From: Acidimicrobiales bacterium
GTDB taxonomy: Bacteria > Actinomycetota > Acidimicrobiia > Acidimicrobiales > Iamiaceae
Length of the DNA stretch: 64,000 bases
Reading direction: 5' to 3'
Assembly (NCBI GenBank): GCA_020439505.1
Contig: JAGQSO010000016.1
Coordinates: 1-64,000, forward strand
The position numbers and the translations under genes were made by a program. Below the pieces are notes generated by a model. The model saw only the letters and a list, made by a program, of their open reading frames with translations, made no database searches and was not told the origin of the DNA. Below are positions 35,473 through 43,261 of the stretch, piece by piece; position 1 is the stretch's first letter, and the number at the start of each line of letters is the position of its first letter.

Positions 35473-36462
35473 CTACCAGGTGACGTCGTCGCAGCCCTTG
35501 TGGTCCTCGGGTTCCACCTGGAGGGTGGCGTGGGCGATGCCGTAGCGCTCCTGGAGGAGCGTGCGGGCACCGTCGAGCACGGCGTGGGCGTCCTGCCCGT
35601 TGGAGATCATCAGGTGGGCTGAGGCCACGTCCATCTCCGATGTGAGTGTCCAAACGTGCAGGTCGTGGACGTCGACCACCCCACCGATTCCGCCCAGGTC
35701 TCGGGCCAGCGCATCCAGGTCCAGATCCTGGGGGGCGGCCTGGATGAGTATCCGCAGGGCCTGACCGGCCAGCCGCCAGGTGCGGGGAACCACCCACAAC
35801 CCGATCGCCACACCCACGGCGGGGTCGACCCAGGTCCATCCGGTCGCCCTCATGACCAGGGCTCCCACGATCACCCCGACCGAGCCGACGGTGTCGGCCA
35901 ACACCTCGAGGTAGGCGCCCTCGACGTTGATCGACTCCTTGGAGCCGTCGCGCAGGAGGGCGAAGGCCACCAGGTTGGCCACCAGGCCGAACACCGCCGC
36001 CACCAGCATCGGACCGCTGTTGATCTCCGGAGCATCGCCGAAGCGGCGGACCGCCTCCACCATCACGTACCCGGCCACCCCGAACAGCAGCACCGCGTTG
36101 GCCAGCGCGGCGAGGATCTCCAGTCGGTACAGGCCGAAGGTACGGCCCGGCCGAGCGGCAGCCTCGCCCGCAGCGTGGCGGTCGGCCAGCCCGATGGCGG
36201 CCAGGGCCATGCCCAGGCCGGCCACGTCGGTCACCATGTGCCCGGCGTCGGAGAGCAGGGCCAACGATCCCGTGGCCAAGCCGACCACCAGTTCGACCAC
36301 CATGAACACGAACAAGATGGCGAACGCCGCCGCCAACCGGCCTCGGTGTCGTGCCCCCGCCCGTGCCAGTCCGTGGGTGTGGGAGTGCCCGTGTGAATGC
36401 CCGCCGGAGTGGTGCGATTGGTGCGAGTGACCGGAGTCCGGCGACTGGCAGCGGTCGTTCAT
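35473..36462 (-). CDS. Cation diffusion facilitator (zinc exporter type)
   Basis: A 329-residue CDF exporter. A His-rich tail opens it (HSHQSHHSGGHSHGHSHTHG), then six helices with the transport site pairs in helix 2 (LALLSDAGHMVTDVAGLG) and helix 5 (VEGAYLEVLADTVGSVGVIVGA), each with the His-x-x-x-Asp/Asp-x-x-x-Asp pattern (HMVTD and LEVLAD). That His/Asp set is the zinc-type site of CzcD/ZitB/ZnT proteins. A cytosolic ferredoxin-like domain closes (VVDVHDLHVWTLTSEMDVASAHLMI). It pumps zinc or cobalt out by proton exchange. Leaderless ATG. Convergent with ino1, 12 bases apart. Confidence 0.92.
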   Translation of the reverse strand: MNDRCQSPDSGHSHQSHHSGGHSHGHSHTHGLARAGARHRGRLAAAFAILFVFMVVELVVGLATGSLALLSDAGHMVTDVAGLGMALAAIGLADRHAAGEAAARPGRTFGLYRLEILAALANAVLLFGVAGYVMVEAVRRFGDAPEINSGPMLVAAVFGLVANLVAFALLRDGSKESINVEGAYLEVLADTVGSVGVIVGALVMRATGWTWVDPAVGVAIGLWVVPRTWRLAGQALRILIQAAPQDLDLDALARDLGGIGGVVDVHDLHVWTLTSEMDVASAHLMISNGQDAHAVLDGARTLLQERYGIAHATLQVEPEDHKGCDDVTW

Positions 36463-36474
36463 GAGCGAAGGTTA
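36463..36474 (-). promoter_or_regulatory. Leaderless promoter -10 (TAACCT) of the CDF gene
   Basis: Minus-strand TAACCT, 6 nt, ATG 36462; no zinc-regulator palindrome seen in the 27 bases to the next gene. Confidence 0.45.
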
Positions 36475-36501
36475 GGAGACGAGCGGTTAGTCAGCGGTTA
36501 G

Positions 36502-37140
36502 TCAGGCGGGGTGGCCCGGGTCGGGGTCGGGTTCGCGTTCGGACACCACGCTGGTGACGATTCCGGTGACGTGGGCGGGGGTCAGGCCCAGCCCACGTCC
36601 CACATGTTCGATCACCCGTCGTTGGTCGGCGGTCACCGTGTCGTCGGACAGCGCGACCCGGACCAACGAACTCACCAGCCGCTCTTTGCCCGCCACCTCT
36701 AGGCCGTCGGCAAGGGGAGTCACGTACCTTTCGGCAAGTGCAGGGTCCAGGGCCACGATGTCGCCGGTGAGTACCGAGTCGTCGTAGCCGGCCATCACCC
36801 GGGCGACCTCGGTCACCGCCGCCGATCGCAGGGCCGGGCTCGTAATGTTGCCGGTGCGCACGATCATGGCGGTGAGGACTCGCACCGCGTCATCGAGGAC
36901 GGCGGCGAGATCCGCGGTGGTGGGCTGGTCGGCGACCGACGAGTCGAAGCGGGTCTTGCAGGTCTCGCACTCGACGATCTCGCCCAGCCGTTTCATCGGG
37001 ATCAGCGGAATCCAGAACAGGGTGAACCACCGTCGAGCCGCCCGACGGGCGCCGGTCCGGTCTCCACCACAGCGAGGGCAGAAGAACTGCAGTTGGGCGA
37101 GCGTTGTGAACCTCACGGTGAACCCGAACACCAGCAACAT
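36502..37140 (-). CDS. Zinc-ribbon and TerB-like domain protein
   Basis: A 212-residue protein: N-terminal strand LLVFGFTVRFTTLAQLQFFCPRCGGDRTGARRAARRWFTLFWIPLIPMKRLGEIVECETCKTRF, a zinc ribbon with two CxxC pairs split by a membrane-interfacial WFTLFWIPLIP loop. Then a helical TerB-like domain with ALRSAAVTEVARVMAGYDDS, LVSSLVRVALSDDTVTADQRRVIEHVGRGLGLTPAHVTGIV; the 'DGxVxxxExxxI' helix pattern (ALSDDTVTADQRRVIEHV) is the TerB mark. Role unknown; TerB relatives are linked to tellurite and phage defence responses. ATG 37140 has GGAGGGG just before it. A perfect 9-bp palindrome overlaps its -10. Confidence 0.7.
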   Translation of the reverse strand: MLLVFGFTVRFTTLAQLQFFCPRCGGDRTGARRAARRWFTLFWIPLIPMKRLGEIVECETCKTRFDSSVADQPTTADLAAVLDDAVRVLTAMIVRTGNITSPALRSAAVTEVARVMAGYDDSVLTGDIVALDPALAERYVTPLADGLEVAGKERLVSSLVRVALSDDTVTADQRRVIEHVGRGLGLTPAHVTGIVTSVVSEREPDPDPGHPA

Positions 37141-37156
37141 CGCCCCTCCGGGGTGT

Positions 37157-37190
37157 GTGTCTCGAACGGCCGAACGTCGTCGAGACACTA
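37157..37190 (-). promoter_or_regulatory. Palindromic operator overlapping the -10 of the TerB-like gene
   Basis: GTGTCTCGA (37157-37165) and TCGAGACAC (37180-37188) are perfect inverted repeats, 14-nt spacer. The right arm overlaps minus-strand TAGTGT (37185-37190), a candidate -10. A dimeric repressor site is the likely reading; an RNA hairpin in the leader is the alternative. Confidence 0.45.
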
Positions 37191-37243
37191 GATCCGGGCC
37201 GGTCAGCCCTGTCGTCGGCATCTGGTTCGCGCCCCTCGCCCGG

Positions 37244-37258
37244 TAGCCTCGAAGGTGC
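37244..37258 (+). promoter_or_regulatory. Leaderless promoter -10 (TAGCCT) of nfuA
   Basis: TAGCCT, 9 nt, ATG 37259. Confidence 0.45.
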
Positions 37259-37918
37259 ATGGAAGACGCCCTGACCGAAGTCGCCACCGCTACCGGGACG
37301 GCCACCGATCCGAATCCGGTGCCCCTGCGCATCACGCCTGACGCGTTGAGCCAGGTGATGAGCATCCTGGCCGGAGAGGAGAACCCCGACACCTTGGGCC
37401 TGCGGGTGGCGGTGAGCGGGATCCAGGGCGTCGAGTACGCGTATGACCTTTCCTTCGAGGATCGGACCGAAGCGGGTGAGGACGACCTCGTCTACAACCA
37501 GGGCGACCTGGTGGTGATGATCCCCCGGGACTCGGTGGATTCCCTGTGGGGTGCAACCCTGGACCTCCCCGCCGCGGCGGGACAGGGGGGTCTGGTCATC
37601 CGCAACCCCAACCGACCCGACCCCCTTGCCGGGTTGGACATCGAGCTGTCGGGGACGGTCGAGGAACGCATCGACCAGCTCCTGACCCATCAGATCAACC
37701 CGGCTCTCGCCTCCCACGGTGGTTGGGCGTCGTTGCTGGAGGTGGTCGACGGCAACCGGGCGGTGGTGACCATGGGGGGCGGCTGCCAGGGGTGTGCCGT
37801 CAGTGCCATCACCCTGCGGGAGGGGATCCAGAAGGCCATCATCGAGCGGATCCCCGAGATCACCGAGGTGGTGGACGCCACCGACCACGACTCGGGCGAC
37901 AACCCCTACTACACCTGA
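37259..37918 (+). CDS. nfuA: Fe-S cluster carrier NfuA
   Basis: A 219-residue two-domain protein. Residues ~22-110 are an A-type (HesB/IscA-like) scaffold fold (PLRITPDALSQVMSILAGEEN, DLVYNQGDLVVMIPRDSVDSLWGATLD) without the ligand cysteines, as in E. coli NfuA. Residues ~125-205 are the NifU C-terminal domain with GGGCQGCAVSAITLREGIQKAI, whose CxxC holds a 4Fe-4S cluster shared by a dimer, then the usual end IPEITEVVDATDH ... NPYYT. It delivers clusters to apo-enzymes and helps under oxidative stress. Leaderless ATG. A long inverted repeat begins inside its last codons. Confidence 0.92.
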   Translation: MEDALTEVATATGTATDPNPVPLRITPDALSQVMSILAGEENPDTLGLRVAVSGIQGVEYAYDLSFEDRTEAGEDDLVYNQGDLVVMIPRDSVDSLWGATLDLPAAAGQGGLVIRNPNRPDPLAGLDIELSGTVEERIDQLLTHQINPALASHGGWASLLEVVDGNRAVVTMGGGCQGCAVSAITLREGIQKAIIERIPEITEVVDATDHDSGDNPYYT

Positions 37919-37959
37919 GGCCAGCCGACGTCTCGTCGGCGCAGCCTCAGGTGTAGTAG
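37906..37959. terminator. Long perfect inverted repeat spanning the nfuA stop
   Basis: 16-bp perfect arms 37906-37921 and 37944-37959 enclose a second hairpin CCGACG-TCT-CGTCGG (37925-37939). The left arm holds the last codons and TGA of nfuA; the lipase stop is 5 bases past the right arm. Strong bidirectional terminator candidate without T-tract. Confidence 0.7.
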
Positions 37960-37963
37960 ATGG

Positions 37964-39208
37964 TCAGGGCAGGAGGCAGTTGCCTACGGCTGGGATTCCG
38001 GCGAAGCGGGCCGACAGCCAGTCCATGGACGGGATGATCCCCTCGACCATGCCGGTGACGTGCTCGCCCGGCAGGGGCGCCCAGGTGACGGTGGCGCCCT
38101 TGTCGCACCAGGTGCGACGGAGGTCAGAAGCCTGACCGTAGGGGACCATCTCGTCGACCAGGCCGTGGTACTGGTAGATCGGTGCGTTCGGCTTGACCGA
38201 ACCCAGCTTGTTCTCGGCCAGGCGGGCCTGCCACGCCGGTGAGGTCAGCGGATCGGGGCTGGCGTAGTCGTTGCGGCTGGAGAAGGCGGTCGAGAACATG
38301 GTCTTGGCCCCGTCGATGCTGGTGAGGCAGAGGGTGTTGGCCTCGTCCACCAGGCTCTCGCCCTTGGCGTTGAGGTAGCTGTCCAGGTTCAGCTCGGGGT
38401 AGGCGGCATCGAGACCGAGGGAGGCCAGCAGAGCCAGGGAGACCACGGGGCCACCCTCGACGAAGTTGGCTACCGCGGTCAGGTCACCGGGGATGCCACC
38501 GGCGGCGGTGCCCTTGATCTTCAGTTCGGGGGCGTAGGTGCCGGCCATCTCGGCGGCCCAGCCTGCCGCTCCACCACCCTGGGAGTAGCCGATGAGGCCG
38601 ACCGGCGTGTTGGCCGAGAGACCGGTGCCGGGGGTGCGGATGGCGGCGCGAGCCATGTCGAGCAGGGCCCGACCCTCCGAACGACCCACCACGTAGGTGT
38701 GGGTTCCGGGGGTGCCCAGGCCCTCGTAGTCGCTCACCGCCACGGCCCAGCCGCGGTCGAGGGCGGCCTTGACGAACAGCATCTCGTAGTCGGCGCCCTG
38801 GCTGAGGGTGTAGGAGGGTGCGCAGGCGTCACCGATGCCGCGGGTTCCGACACCCCACGAGACCAGCGGGCGTTGGCCGATGCCGAGCCAGGGCGTGGTC
38901 GGTACCAGGACGGTGCCCGACACGGCGTTGGCCTGGCCGAGTGCGTTGGTGGAGCGGTACAGCACTTGGGTCGACTTCACGCCGGGCACCGGGGTCTGGG
39001 CGACGGGGTCGAGGGTGAACACCGCGTTGCGGGACCGGATCACATCGCCGGGTTGCCCGGCGGGGAGCGGTGACGGAGGCGTGTAGAAGGCGTCCTGATC
39101 CGGGGTCGGGGGCTTGCAGGCGGCCAGGCTGAAGGCGCCGATAACGGTCGCCGCCAAGATGCCCATTCGGGCCAGCGGGTTGCTACGACGTCGGGGGGTT
39201 GACGACAC
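37964..39208 (-). CDS. Secreted lipase-type lipoprotein (LIP family)
   Basis: A 414-residue exported protein: lipoprotein signal ILAATVIGAFSLAACKPP, then an alpha/beta hydrolase. The nucleophile elbow is GLIGYSQGGGAAGW (G-Y-S-Q-G), Asp in YQYHGLVDEMVPYGQ and His in PGEHVTGMVEG complete the triad. Strand VLYRSTNALGQANAVSGTVLVP and VSWGVGTRGIGDACAPS are typical of the secretory LIP family (Candida lipases, actinobacterial triacylglycerol lipases). Acts outside the cell on acyl esters. GTG 39208 follows GGAGG by 4 nt. The upstream 124 bases hold a run of nine Gs in the leader but no gene. Confidence 0.85.
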   Translation of the reverse strand: MSSTPRRRSNPLARMGILAATVIGAFSLAACKPPTPDQDAFYTPPSPLPAGQPGDVIRSRNAVFTLDPVAQTPVPGVKSTQVLYRSTNALGQANAVSGTVLVPTTPWLGIGQRPLVSWGVGTRGIGDACAPSYTLSQGADYEMLFVKAALDRGWAVAVSDYEGLGTPGTHTYVVGRSEGRALLDMARAAIRTPGTGLSANTPVGLIGYSQGGGAAGWAAEMAGTYAPELKIKGTAAGGIPGDLTAVANFVEGGPVVSLALLASLGLDAAYPELNLDSYLNAKGESLVDEANTLCLTSIDGAKTMFSTAFSSRNDYASPDPLTSPAWQARLAENKLGSVKPNAPIYQYHGLVDEMVPYGQASDLRRTWCDKGATVTWAPLPGEHVTGMVEGIIPSMDWLSARFAGIPAVGNCLLP

Positions 39209-39332
39209 GGGTCCTCCGGAGTGGGGGGGGGAAGGGTTGGGGACCAGCCACTGCTGCAGGCCGATGCCGTATCCTCACTCTCCGCTAGGTTACCGTCAAG
39301 TAGTTTCACTCACAGTGGTCAACCTGGGACCC

Positions 39333-41237
39333 TCAGTGAGCGAGCACCTGCCTGGTGGTTTCCGCCACCCCAGCGGCGTCCAACCCGAGACCGGCCAGGA
39401 TCGCGTCGGGTTTGCCCTGGGCGATGAACTCCGAGGGGATCCCGAGCACCGTCACCCGTGGCTCTGAGGCCCGATCGCGGCACAACACGTTCAGCTCGCG
39501 GGCGATGGCCGAGCCGATCCCGCCGTCGCGCAGACCGTCCTCCACCGTGACGACGTGGCCGAAGCCAGCGGCGGCCTCGATCATGGTGGCGTCGAGCGGC
39601 TTGACCACCCGCGGATCCCAGACCGCGGCGTCGATCCCGTCCGAAGCCAGGAGCTCGGCGGCCTCCAGGCAGGGCCCGAGCATCTTGCCCACGCCGATCA
39701 GGCACACGTCGGTGCCGGGTCGGGCCAGCCGGGCCGACAGGCCGTGGCCGACCTCGGCGGTGGGCACCTCCCGGGCCGCGGTCTTGGGCCAGCGGAGAGC
39801 GACCGGTCCCGAACAGAGGTCCAGGGCGTCGCCCAGCATCACGCCGAGCTCCTGGTAGGACGACGGGGCGAAGATGGTCATCCCGGGGACCTTGGACAAC
39901 AGGACCATGTCCAGCACCCCGTGGTGTGACGGCCCGTCGTCCCCGGTGATCCCGGCCCGGTCGAGGCAGAACACGACGGGTAGCTCGTGCAAGCCGACGT
40001 CGAGGTTCGCCTGGTCGAAGGCCCGGGTGAGGAAGGTCGAGTAGACGGCGACAACCGGTCGCAGACCACCCATGGCCATCCCGGCCGCGGCGGTGACCGC
40101 GTGCTGTTCGGCGATCCCGACGTCGACGAAACGCTCGGGGAAACGCTCCTCGAAGGGGAGCAGGCCGGTGGAGCCGGGCATGGCGGCGGTGATGGCCACC
40201 AGTTCGGGGCGGGCCTCGCCCTCCTTGAGCATGGCCTCGGTGAAGGCGGCGGTGTAGGTGGGCGATCCGCCCGTCGCGGGCTGGGGGCCGATCTCGGGGT
40301 TGAAGGCCCCCGTGTCGTGCAGGCACTTCTCCTCGTCCTGCTCGGCTGGGGGATAGCCCTTGCCCTTGGTGGTCAGGACGTGGACGACCACGGGACCATC
40401 GAAGGCGGCGGCGTTGCGCAGCGCCTCCTCGAGCAGTTCGATGTCGTGGCCGTCGAAGGGGCCGCTGTAGCGGACACCGAGGGTCTCGAAGAAGATCGGC
40501 GGTTCCAGCATCTCGCGCAGACCGGCCCGGGCTCCCGACAGGCCCCAGGCCAGGTGCTGGCCGATCCCGGGGACCTGGCGCACCATCTCCTCGGCCCGAC
40601 GCCGCTGGCGTACGTAGCGGGGGTCGAGGCGCAGGCGCGACACCGAGGCGGTGAGGCGGCCGACCGTCGGGGCGTAGGAACGCCCGTTGTCGTTGAGGAT
40701 GATGATGGCCTTGCGGCCGGTGTGGCCCAGGTTGTTCAGCGCCTCGTAGGCCATGCCGCCGGTCAGGGCTCCGTCACCGATGACCGCCACCACCTCGCGT
40801 CGGTCGGGAGCCGGTTCCCCCCGGCGCAGGGCGGCGTCGCGTCGCAGGTCCTCGGCCATGGCCAAGCCGTGGGCGTAGGACAACACGGTGGAGGCGTGGC
40901 TGTTCTCGATCCAGTCGTGCTCGGACTCCGAGCGGCTGGGATAGCCCGACAGGCCGCCGGGGCGCCGGATCTCCTCGAAGCGGTCCCGGCGGCCGGTGAC
41001 CAGCTTGTGGACGTAGGCCTGGTGGCCGGTGTCCCACAGGATCCGGTCGTGGGGGGACTGGAACACCCGGTGCAACGCGAGCGTCAGTTCGACCACGCCG
41101 AGGTTGGAACCCAGGTGGCCGGCGTTGCGGGCCACGGTGTCCACTATCACGCCGCGGATCTCCTCGGCCAGGACCGCGAGCTGACCGGTCGACAGCGGCC
41201 TCAGGTCGGCGGGAGTGGTGATCGAGTCGAGGAGCAT
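39333..41237 (-). CDS. dxs: 1-deoxy-D-xylulose-5-phosphate synthase
   Basis: A ~634-residue thiamine diphosphate enzyme joining pyruvate and glyceraldehyde 3-phosphate, the first step of the MEP isoprenoid route. Marks: RNAGHLGSNLGVVELTLALHRVF, LWDTGHQAYVHKLVTGRRD, the ThDP site GDGALTGGMAYEALNNLG ... NDNGRSYAPTVG, DGHDIELLEEALR, KGKGYPPAE, and in the transketolase part DVGIAEQHAVTAAAGMA, with HHGVLDMVLLSKVPGM. Start: family members begin MLLDSI-xxPADLR, so ATG 41237 is taken although the frame is open to GTG 41342 and neither start has a clear ribosome site. It supplies isoprenoid precursors for undecaprenyl phosphate and quinones. Confidence 0.93.
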   Translation of the reverse strand: MLLDSITTPADLRPLSTGQLAVLAEEIRGVIVDTVARNAGHLGSNLGVVELTLALHRVFQSPHDRILWDTGHQAYVHKLVTGRRDRFEEIRRPGGLSGYPSRSESEHDWIENSHASTVLSYAHGLAMAEDLRRDAALRRGEPAPDRREVVAVIGDGALTGGMAYEALNNLGHTGRKAIIILNDNGRSYAPTVGRLTASVSRLRLDPRYVRQRRRAEEMVRQVPGIGQHLAWGLSGARAGLREMLEPPIFFETLGVRYSGPFDGHDIELLEEALRNAAAFDGPVVVHVLTTKGKGYPPAEQDEEKCLHDTGAFNPEIGPQPATGGSPTYTAAFTEAMLKEGEARPELVAITAAMPGSTGLLPFEERFPERFVDVGIAEQHAVTAAAGMAMGGLRPVVAVYSTFLTRAFDQANLDVGLHELPVVFCLDRAGITGDDGPSHHGVLDMVLLSKVPGMTIFAPSSYQELGVMLGDALDLCSGPVALRWPKTAAREVPTAEVGHGLSARLARPGTDVCLIGVGKMLGPCLEAAELLASDGIDAAVWDPRVVKPLDATMIEAAAGFGHVVTVEDGLRDGGIGSAIARELNVLCRDRASEPRVTVLGIPSEFIAQGKPDAILAGLGLDAAGVAETTRQVLAH

Positions 41238-41378
41238 CGAAGGTGGAAGTGGCCGCGGCCGTCGGTGGACCAGGGGCGGTCCCAGGTCCACAACGCTACC
41301 GCCATCGGTGGCGGGCACCAGATCGGTCGGCGGGTGTGGCACCTGCCACCAGGCCTCGTACGAGGAGGTTCCGCTCTC

Positions 41379-41390
41379 TACGATGGTCCC
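41379..41390 (+). promoter_or_regulatory. Leaderless promoter -10 (TACGAT) of the cyclase gene
   Basis: TACGAT, 6 nt, GTG 41391; it fixes the start inside a much longer open frame. Confidence 0.5.
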
Positions 41391-42227
41391 GTGGAACCCG
41401 TGGAGCGGGCCCGATCAGCGGGGCAGCAGGCCCGGGTGGTCGGTCAGAGCGCAGTGGCGTCGATCCGGCGGTCGGTCTCAGAGAGGCTGGCCGACCTCAT
41501 CCGCAGCGACCCCGAATGGGCGGCGCAGGCGGCCGAGTTCGGTCTCATCGACCGGACCTGGCTCGATGACCCCAGCGGGCGTCCGTTTCGGACTGCGCCC
41601 CCGGCCGAAGTGGTGGAGCGGTTCCTGGCTCGTACCTCCGAGCGGCGCCCCTCGGTCCTGGCCTCCATGGGGCTGAACGCGTTGCAGGCCTTCTCGTTGG
41701 TCGGGGCGCCGGCCGACGAGGACGCGTCACCGGTCGAGGTGACGGTGATGTTCACCGATCTGGAGGGGTTCACCCGGTACACCGCCGACTACGGCGACGA
41801 GGCGGCGGTGGCGGTGGTGGCCGAGCACCAACGCCAGGTCGGGCCCATCGTGCGCAGCCGCGGCGGTCGGATCGTCAAGCGGATGGGCGACGGCCTGATG
41901 ATGTGCTTCCCGACCCCGGAATCAGCGGTGCTCGCCGCTCTGGAACTGGTCGAGGACGTGGAGGTGCCGCTGAGGATGAGGGCGGGGATCCACATCGGCG
42001 AAGCGGTCGTCACCCATGACGACATCCTCGGTCACGCCGTGAACGTCGCCGCCCGGATCACCGAGGAGGCGCCGGCCGGGGTGGTCCTGGTCTCGGTGGA
42101 GGTACGAGAGGCGGTCAGATCCGAGATCGACGGCGTCCTCCAGGGGGCTCGGTTCAGTCGGGCGCGACGCCACCGTCTCAAGGGCCTCGACCCCATGAGC
42201 CTCTGCCGCGTCGAGCGCGGCGCGTGA
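41391..42227 (+). CDS. Class III adenylate/guanylate cyclase
   Basis: A ~278-residue protein. The N-terminal ~100 residues are helical and unknown (VSERLADLIRSDPEWAAQAAEFGLIDRTWLDDPS). The cyclase domain follows: VMFTDLEGFTRYTADYGDEAA with the first metal Asp, RGGRIVKRMGDGLMMCFPTPESA with the second metal Asp and the Lys that usually reads adenine, and DILGHAVNVAARITEEAPAGVVLVS with the transition-state Asn-x-x-x-Arg. All metal and catalytic residues are present, so cAMP formation is likely. N-terminal region could be a pH or membrane sensing helix set as in Rv1264-type cyclases. The end overlaps the DUF2332 start by 4 bases (GTGA). Confidence 0.85.
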   Translation: MEPVERARSAGQQARVVGQSAVASIRRSVSERLADLIRSDPEWAAQAAEFGLIDRTWLDDPSGRPFRTAPPAEVVERFLARTSERRPSVLASMGLNALQAFSLVGAPADEDASPVEVTVMFTDLEGFTRYTADYGDEAAVAVVAEHQRQVGPIVRSRGGRIVKRMGDGLMMCFPTPESAVLAALELVEDVEVPLRMRAGIHIGEAVVTHDDILGHAVNVAARITEEAPAGVVLVSVEVREAVRSEIDGVLQGARFSRARRHRLKGLDPMSLCRVERGA

Positions 42228-43261
42228 GGGACCAGCACCTCCAACTGCTCCGGACCATCGAGCTCCAGCGCGATGGCTGCGCTCAGGCCGGGTCGCCGCT
42301 CTACGTTCGGCTGCTGAACGCCCTCGAGCGCGATCTGGTCGACGGCGGGGTGAGCGTCGACCTGCTGGGTCCCTATGGCGCCGCTCCCGTCGGTGACGCC
42401 GTGTTGCTACGGCTGTTGGCCGGAGTTCACCGGTTGGTGCTCGAGGACCGGGTACCGGAGTTGGCGGCGCATTTCCCCTCGGTCGGGGGGATGCCGGGGC
42501 CCGGTCTCGAACGGTCGTTCCTCGCTGCGGTGAACGACCATGCCGGGACCCTCGGGGGCGACCTACGGGGCGGGGTCCAGACCAACGAGCCAGGTCGTGC
42601 GGCGGCGCTCCTGGCCGGTTTCTGGGAGATCGGCCGGGCTGGGCTCCCCCTGCGGGTCCTAGAGGTGGGGGCCAGCGCCGGACTCAACTTGTGGTTCGAC
42701 CGGTTCGGTTTCCGTCAAGACGACTGGCGATGGGGTCCTCAGGACAGCCCGCTGGTCATGGAGTCGGCGTTCCTCGGCTCGCCGCCCCGCGATTCCTCGA
42801 TCCCGGTGATCGCCGAGCGACGGGGCTGCGACCTCGACCCGATCGACCCGGCGACCGAGACGGGCAGGAACCGGCTCCGCTCCTTCGTCTGGCCCGACCA
42901 GGCCGCCCGATTGCGACGTCTCGAGGGAGCTGTGGCGGTGGCAGCACAAGGTAGGGCGCGAGTCGACCGCCAAGACGGCGTCTCGTGGTTGACGGACCGG
43001 TTGAGCGAGCAGGTCACCGGGGTGGCGACCGTCGTCACCCACTCGATCGTCTTCCAGTACCTGTCGCCCGAGGACCAGCGCAGCTTCCTCGCGGTGCTCG
43101 ATGCGGCTGGTGCCGCGGCCACTCCGGCCGCCCCGCTGGCCTGGTTAAGGATGGAACCCGTGGGCGACCGCGCCGAGGTCAGGCTCACCCGGTGGCCGGG
43201 CGGACAGACCCGGCTCATGGCCGTCAGTGGTTTCCACGGACCCCCCGTCGCCCTGCGGTGA
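42224..43261 (+). CDS. DUF2332 family protein
   Basis: A 345-residue protein. Recognised by LYVRLLNALERDLVDGGVSVDLL, a middle section PLRVLEVGASAGLNLWFDRFGFRQDDWRWGP and SIPVIAERRGCDLDPIDPATETGRNRLRSFVWPDQAARLRRLEGAVAVA, and VVTHSIVFQYLSPEDQRSFLAVL. These are DUF2332 hallmarks, common in actinobacteria and rhizobia. LRVLEVGASAGLNL looks like motif I of a SAM-methyltransferase fold and the Arg/Asp-rich segments agree, but no activity is known. It is cotranslated with the cyclase (GTGA). Its last 117 bases overlap antisense to the PAP2 gene. Confidence 0.8.
   Translation: MRDQHLQLLRTIELQRDGCAQAGSPLYVRLLNALERDLVDGGVSVDLLGPYGAAPVGDAVLLRLLAGVHRLVLEDRVPELAAHFPSVGGMPGPGLERSFLAAVNDHAGTLGGDLRGGVQTNEPGRAAALLAGFWEIGRAGLPLRVLEVGASAGLNLWFDRFGFRQDDWRWGPQDSPLVMESAFLGSPPRDSSIPVIAERRGCDLDPIDPATETGRNRLRSFVWPDQAARLRRLEGAVAVAAQGRARVDRQDGVSWLTDRLSEQVTGVATVVTHSIVFQYLSPEDQRSFLAVLDAAGAAATPAAPLAWLRMEPVGDRAEVRLTRWPGGQTRLMAVSGFHGPPVALR

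Noticed and set aside
39224-39233. Run of nine Gs upstream of the lipase gene
   Set aside because: Single short homopolymer without further G-runs at quadruplex spacing; could be a sequencing-sensitive site but no function is supported.
39987-41390. Upstream extension of the cyclase frame antisense to dxs
   Set aside because: The residues before 41391 are a dxs shadow; a leaderless promoter fixes the start at 41391.
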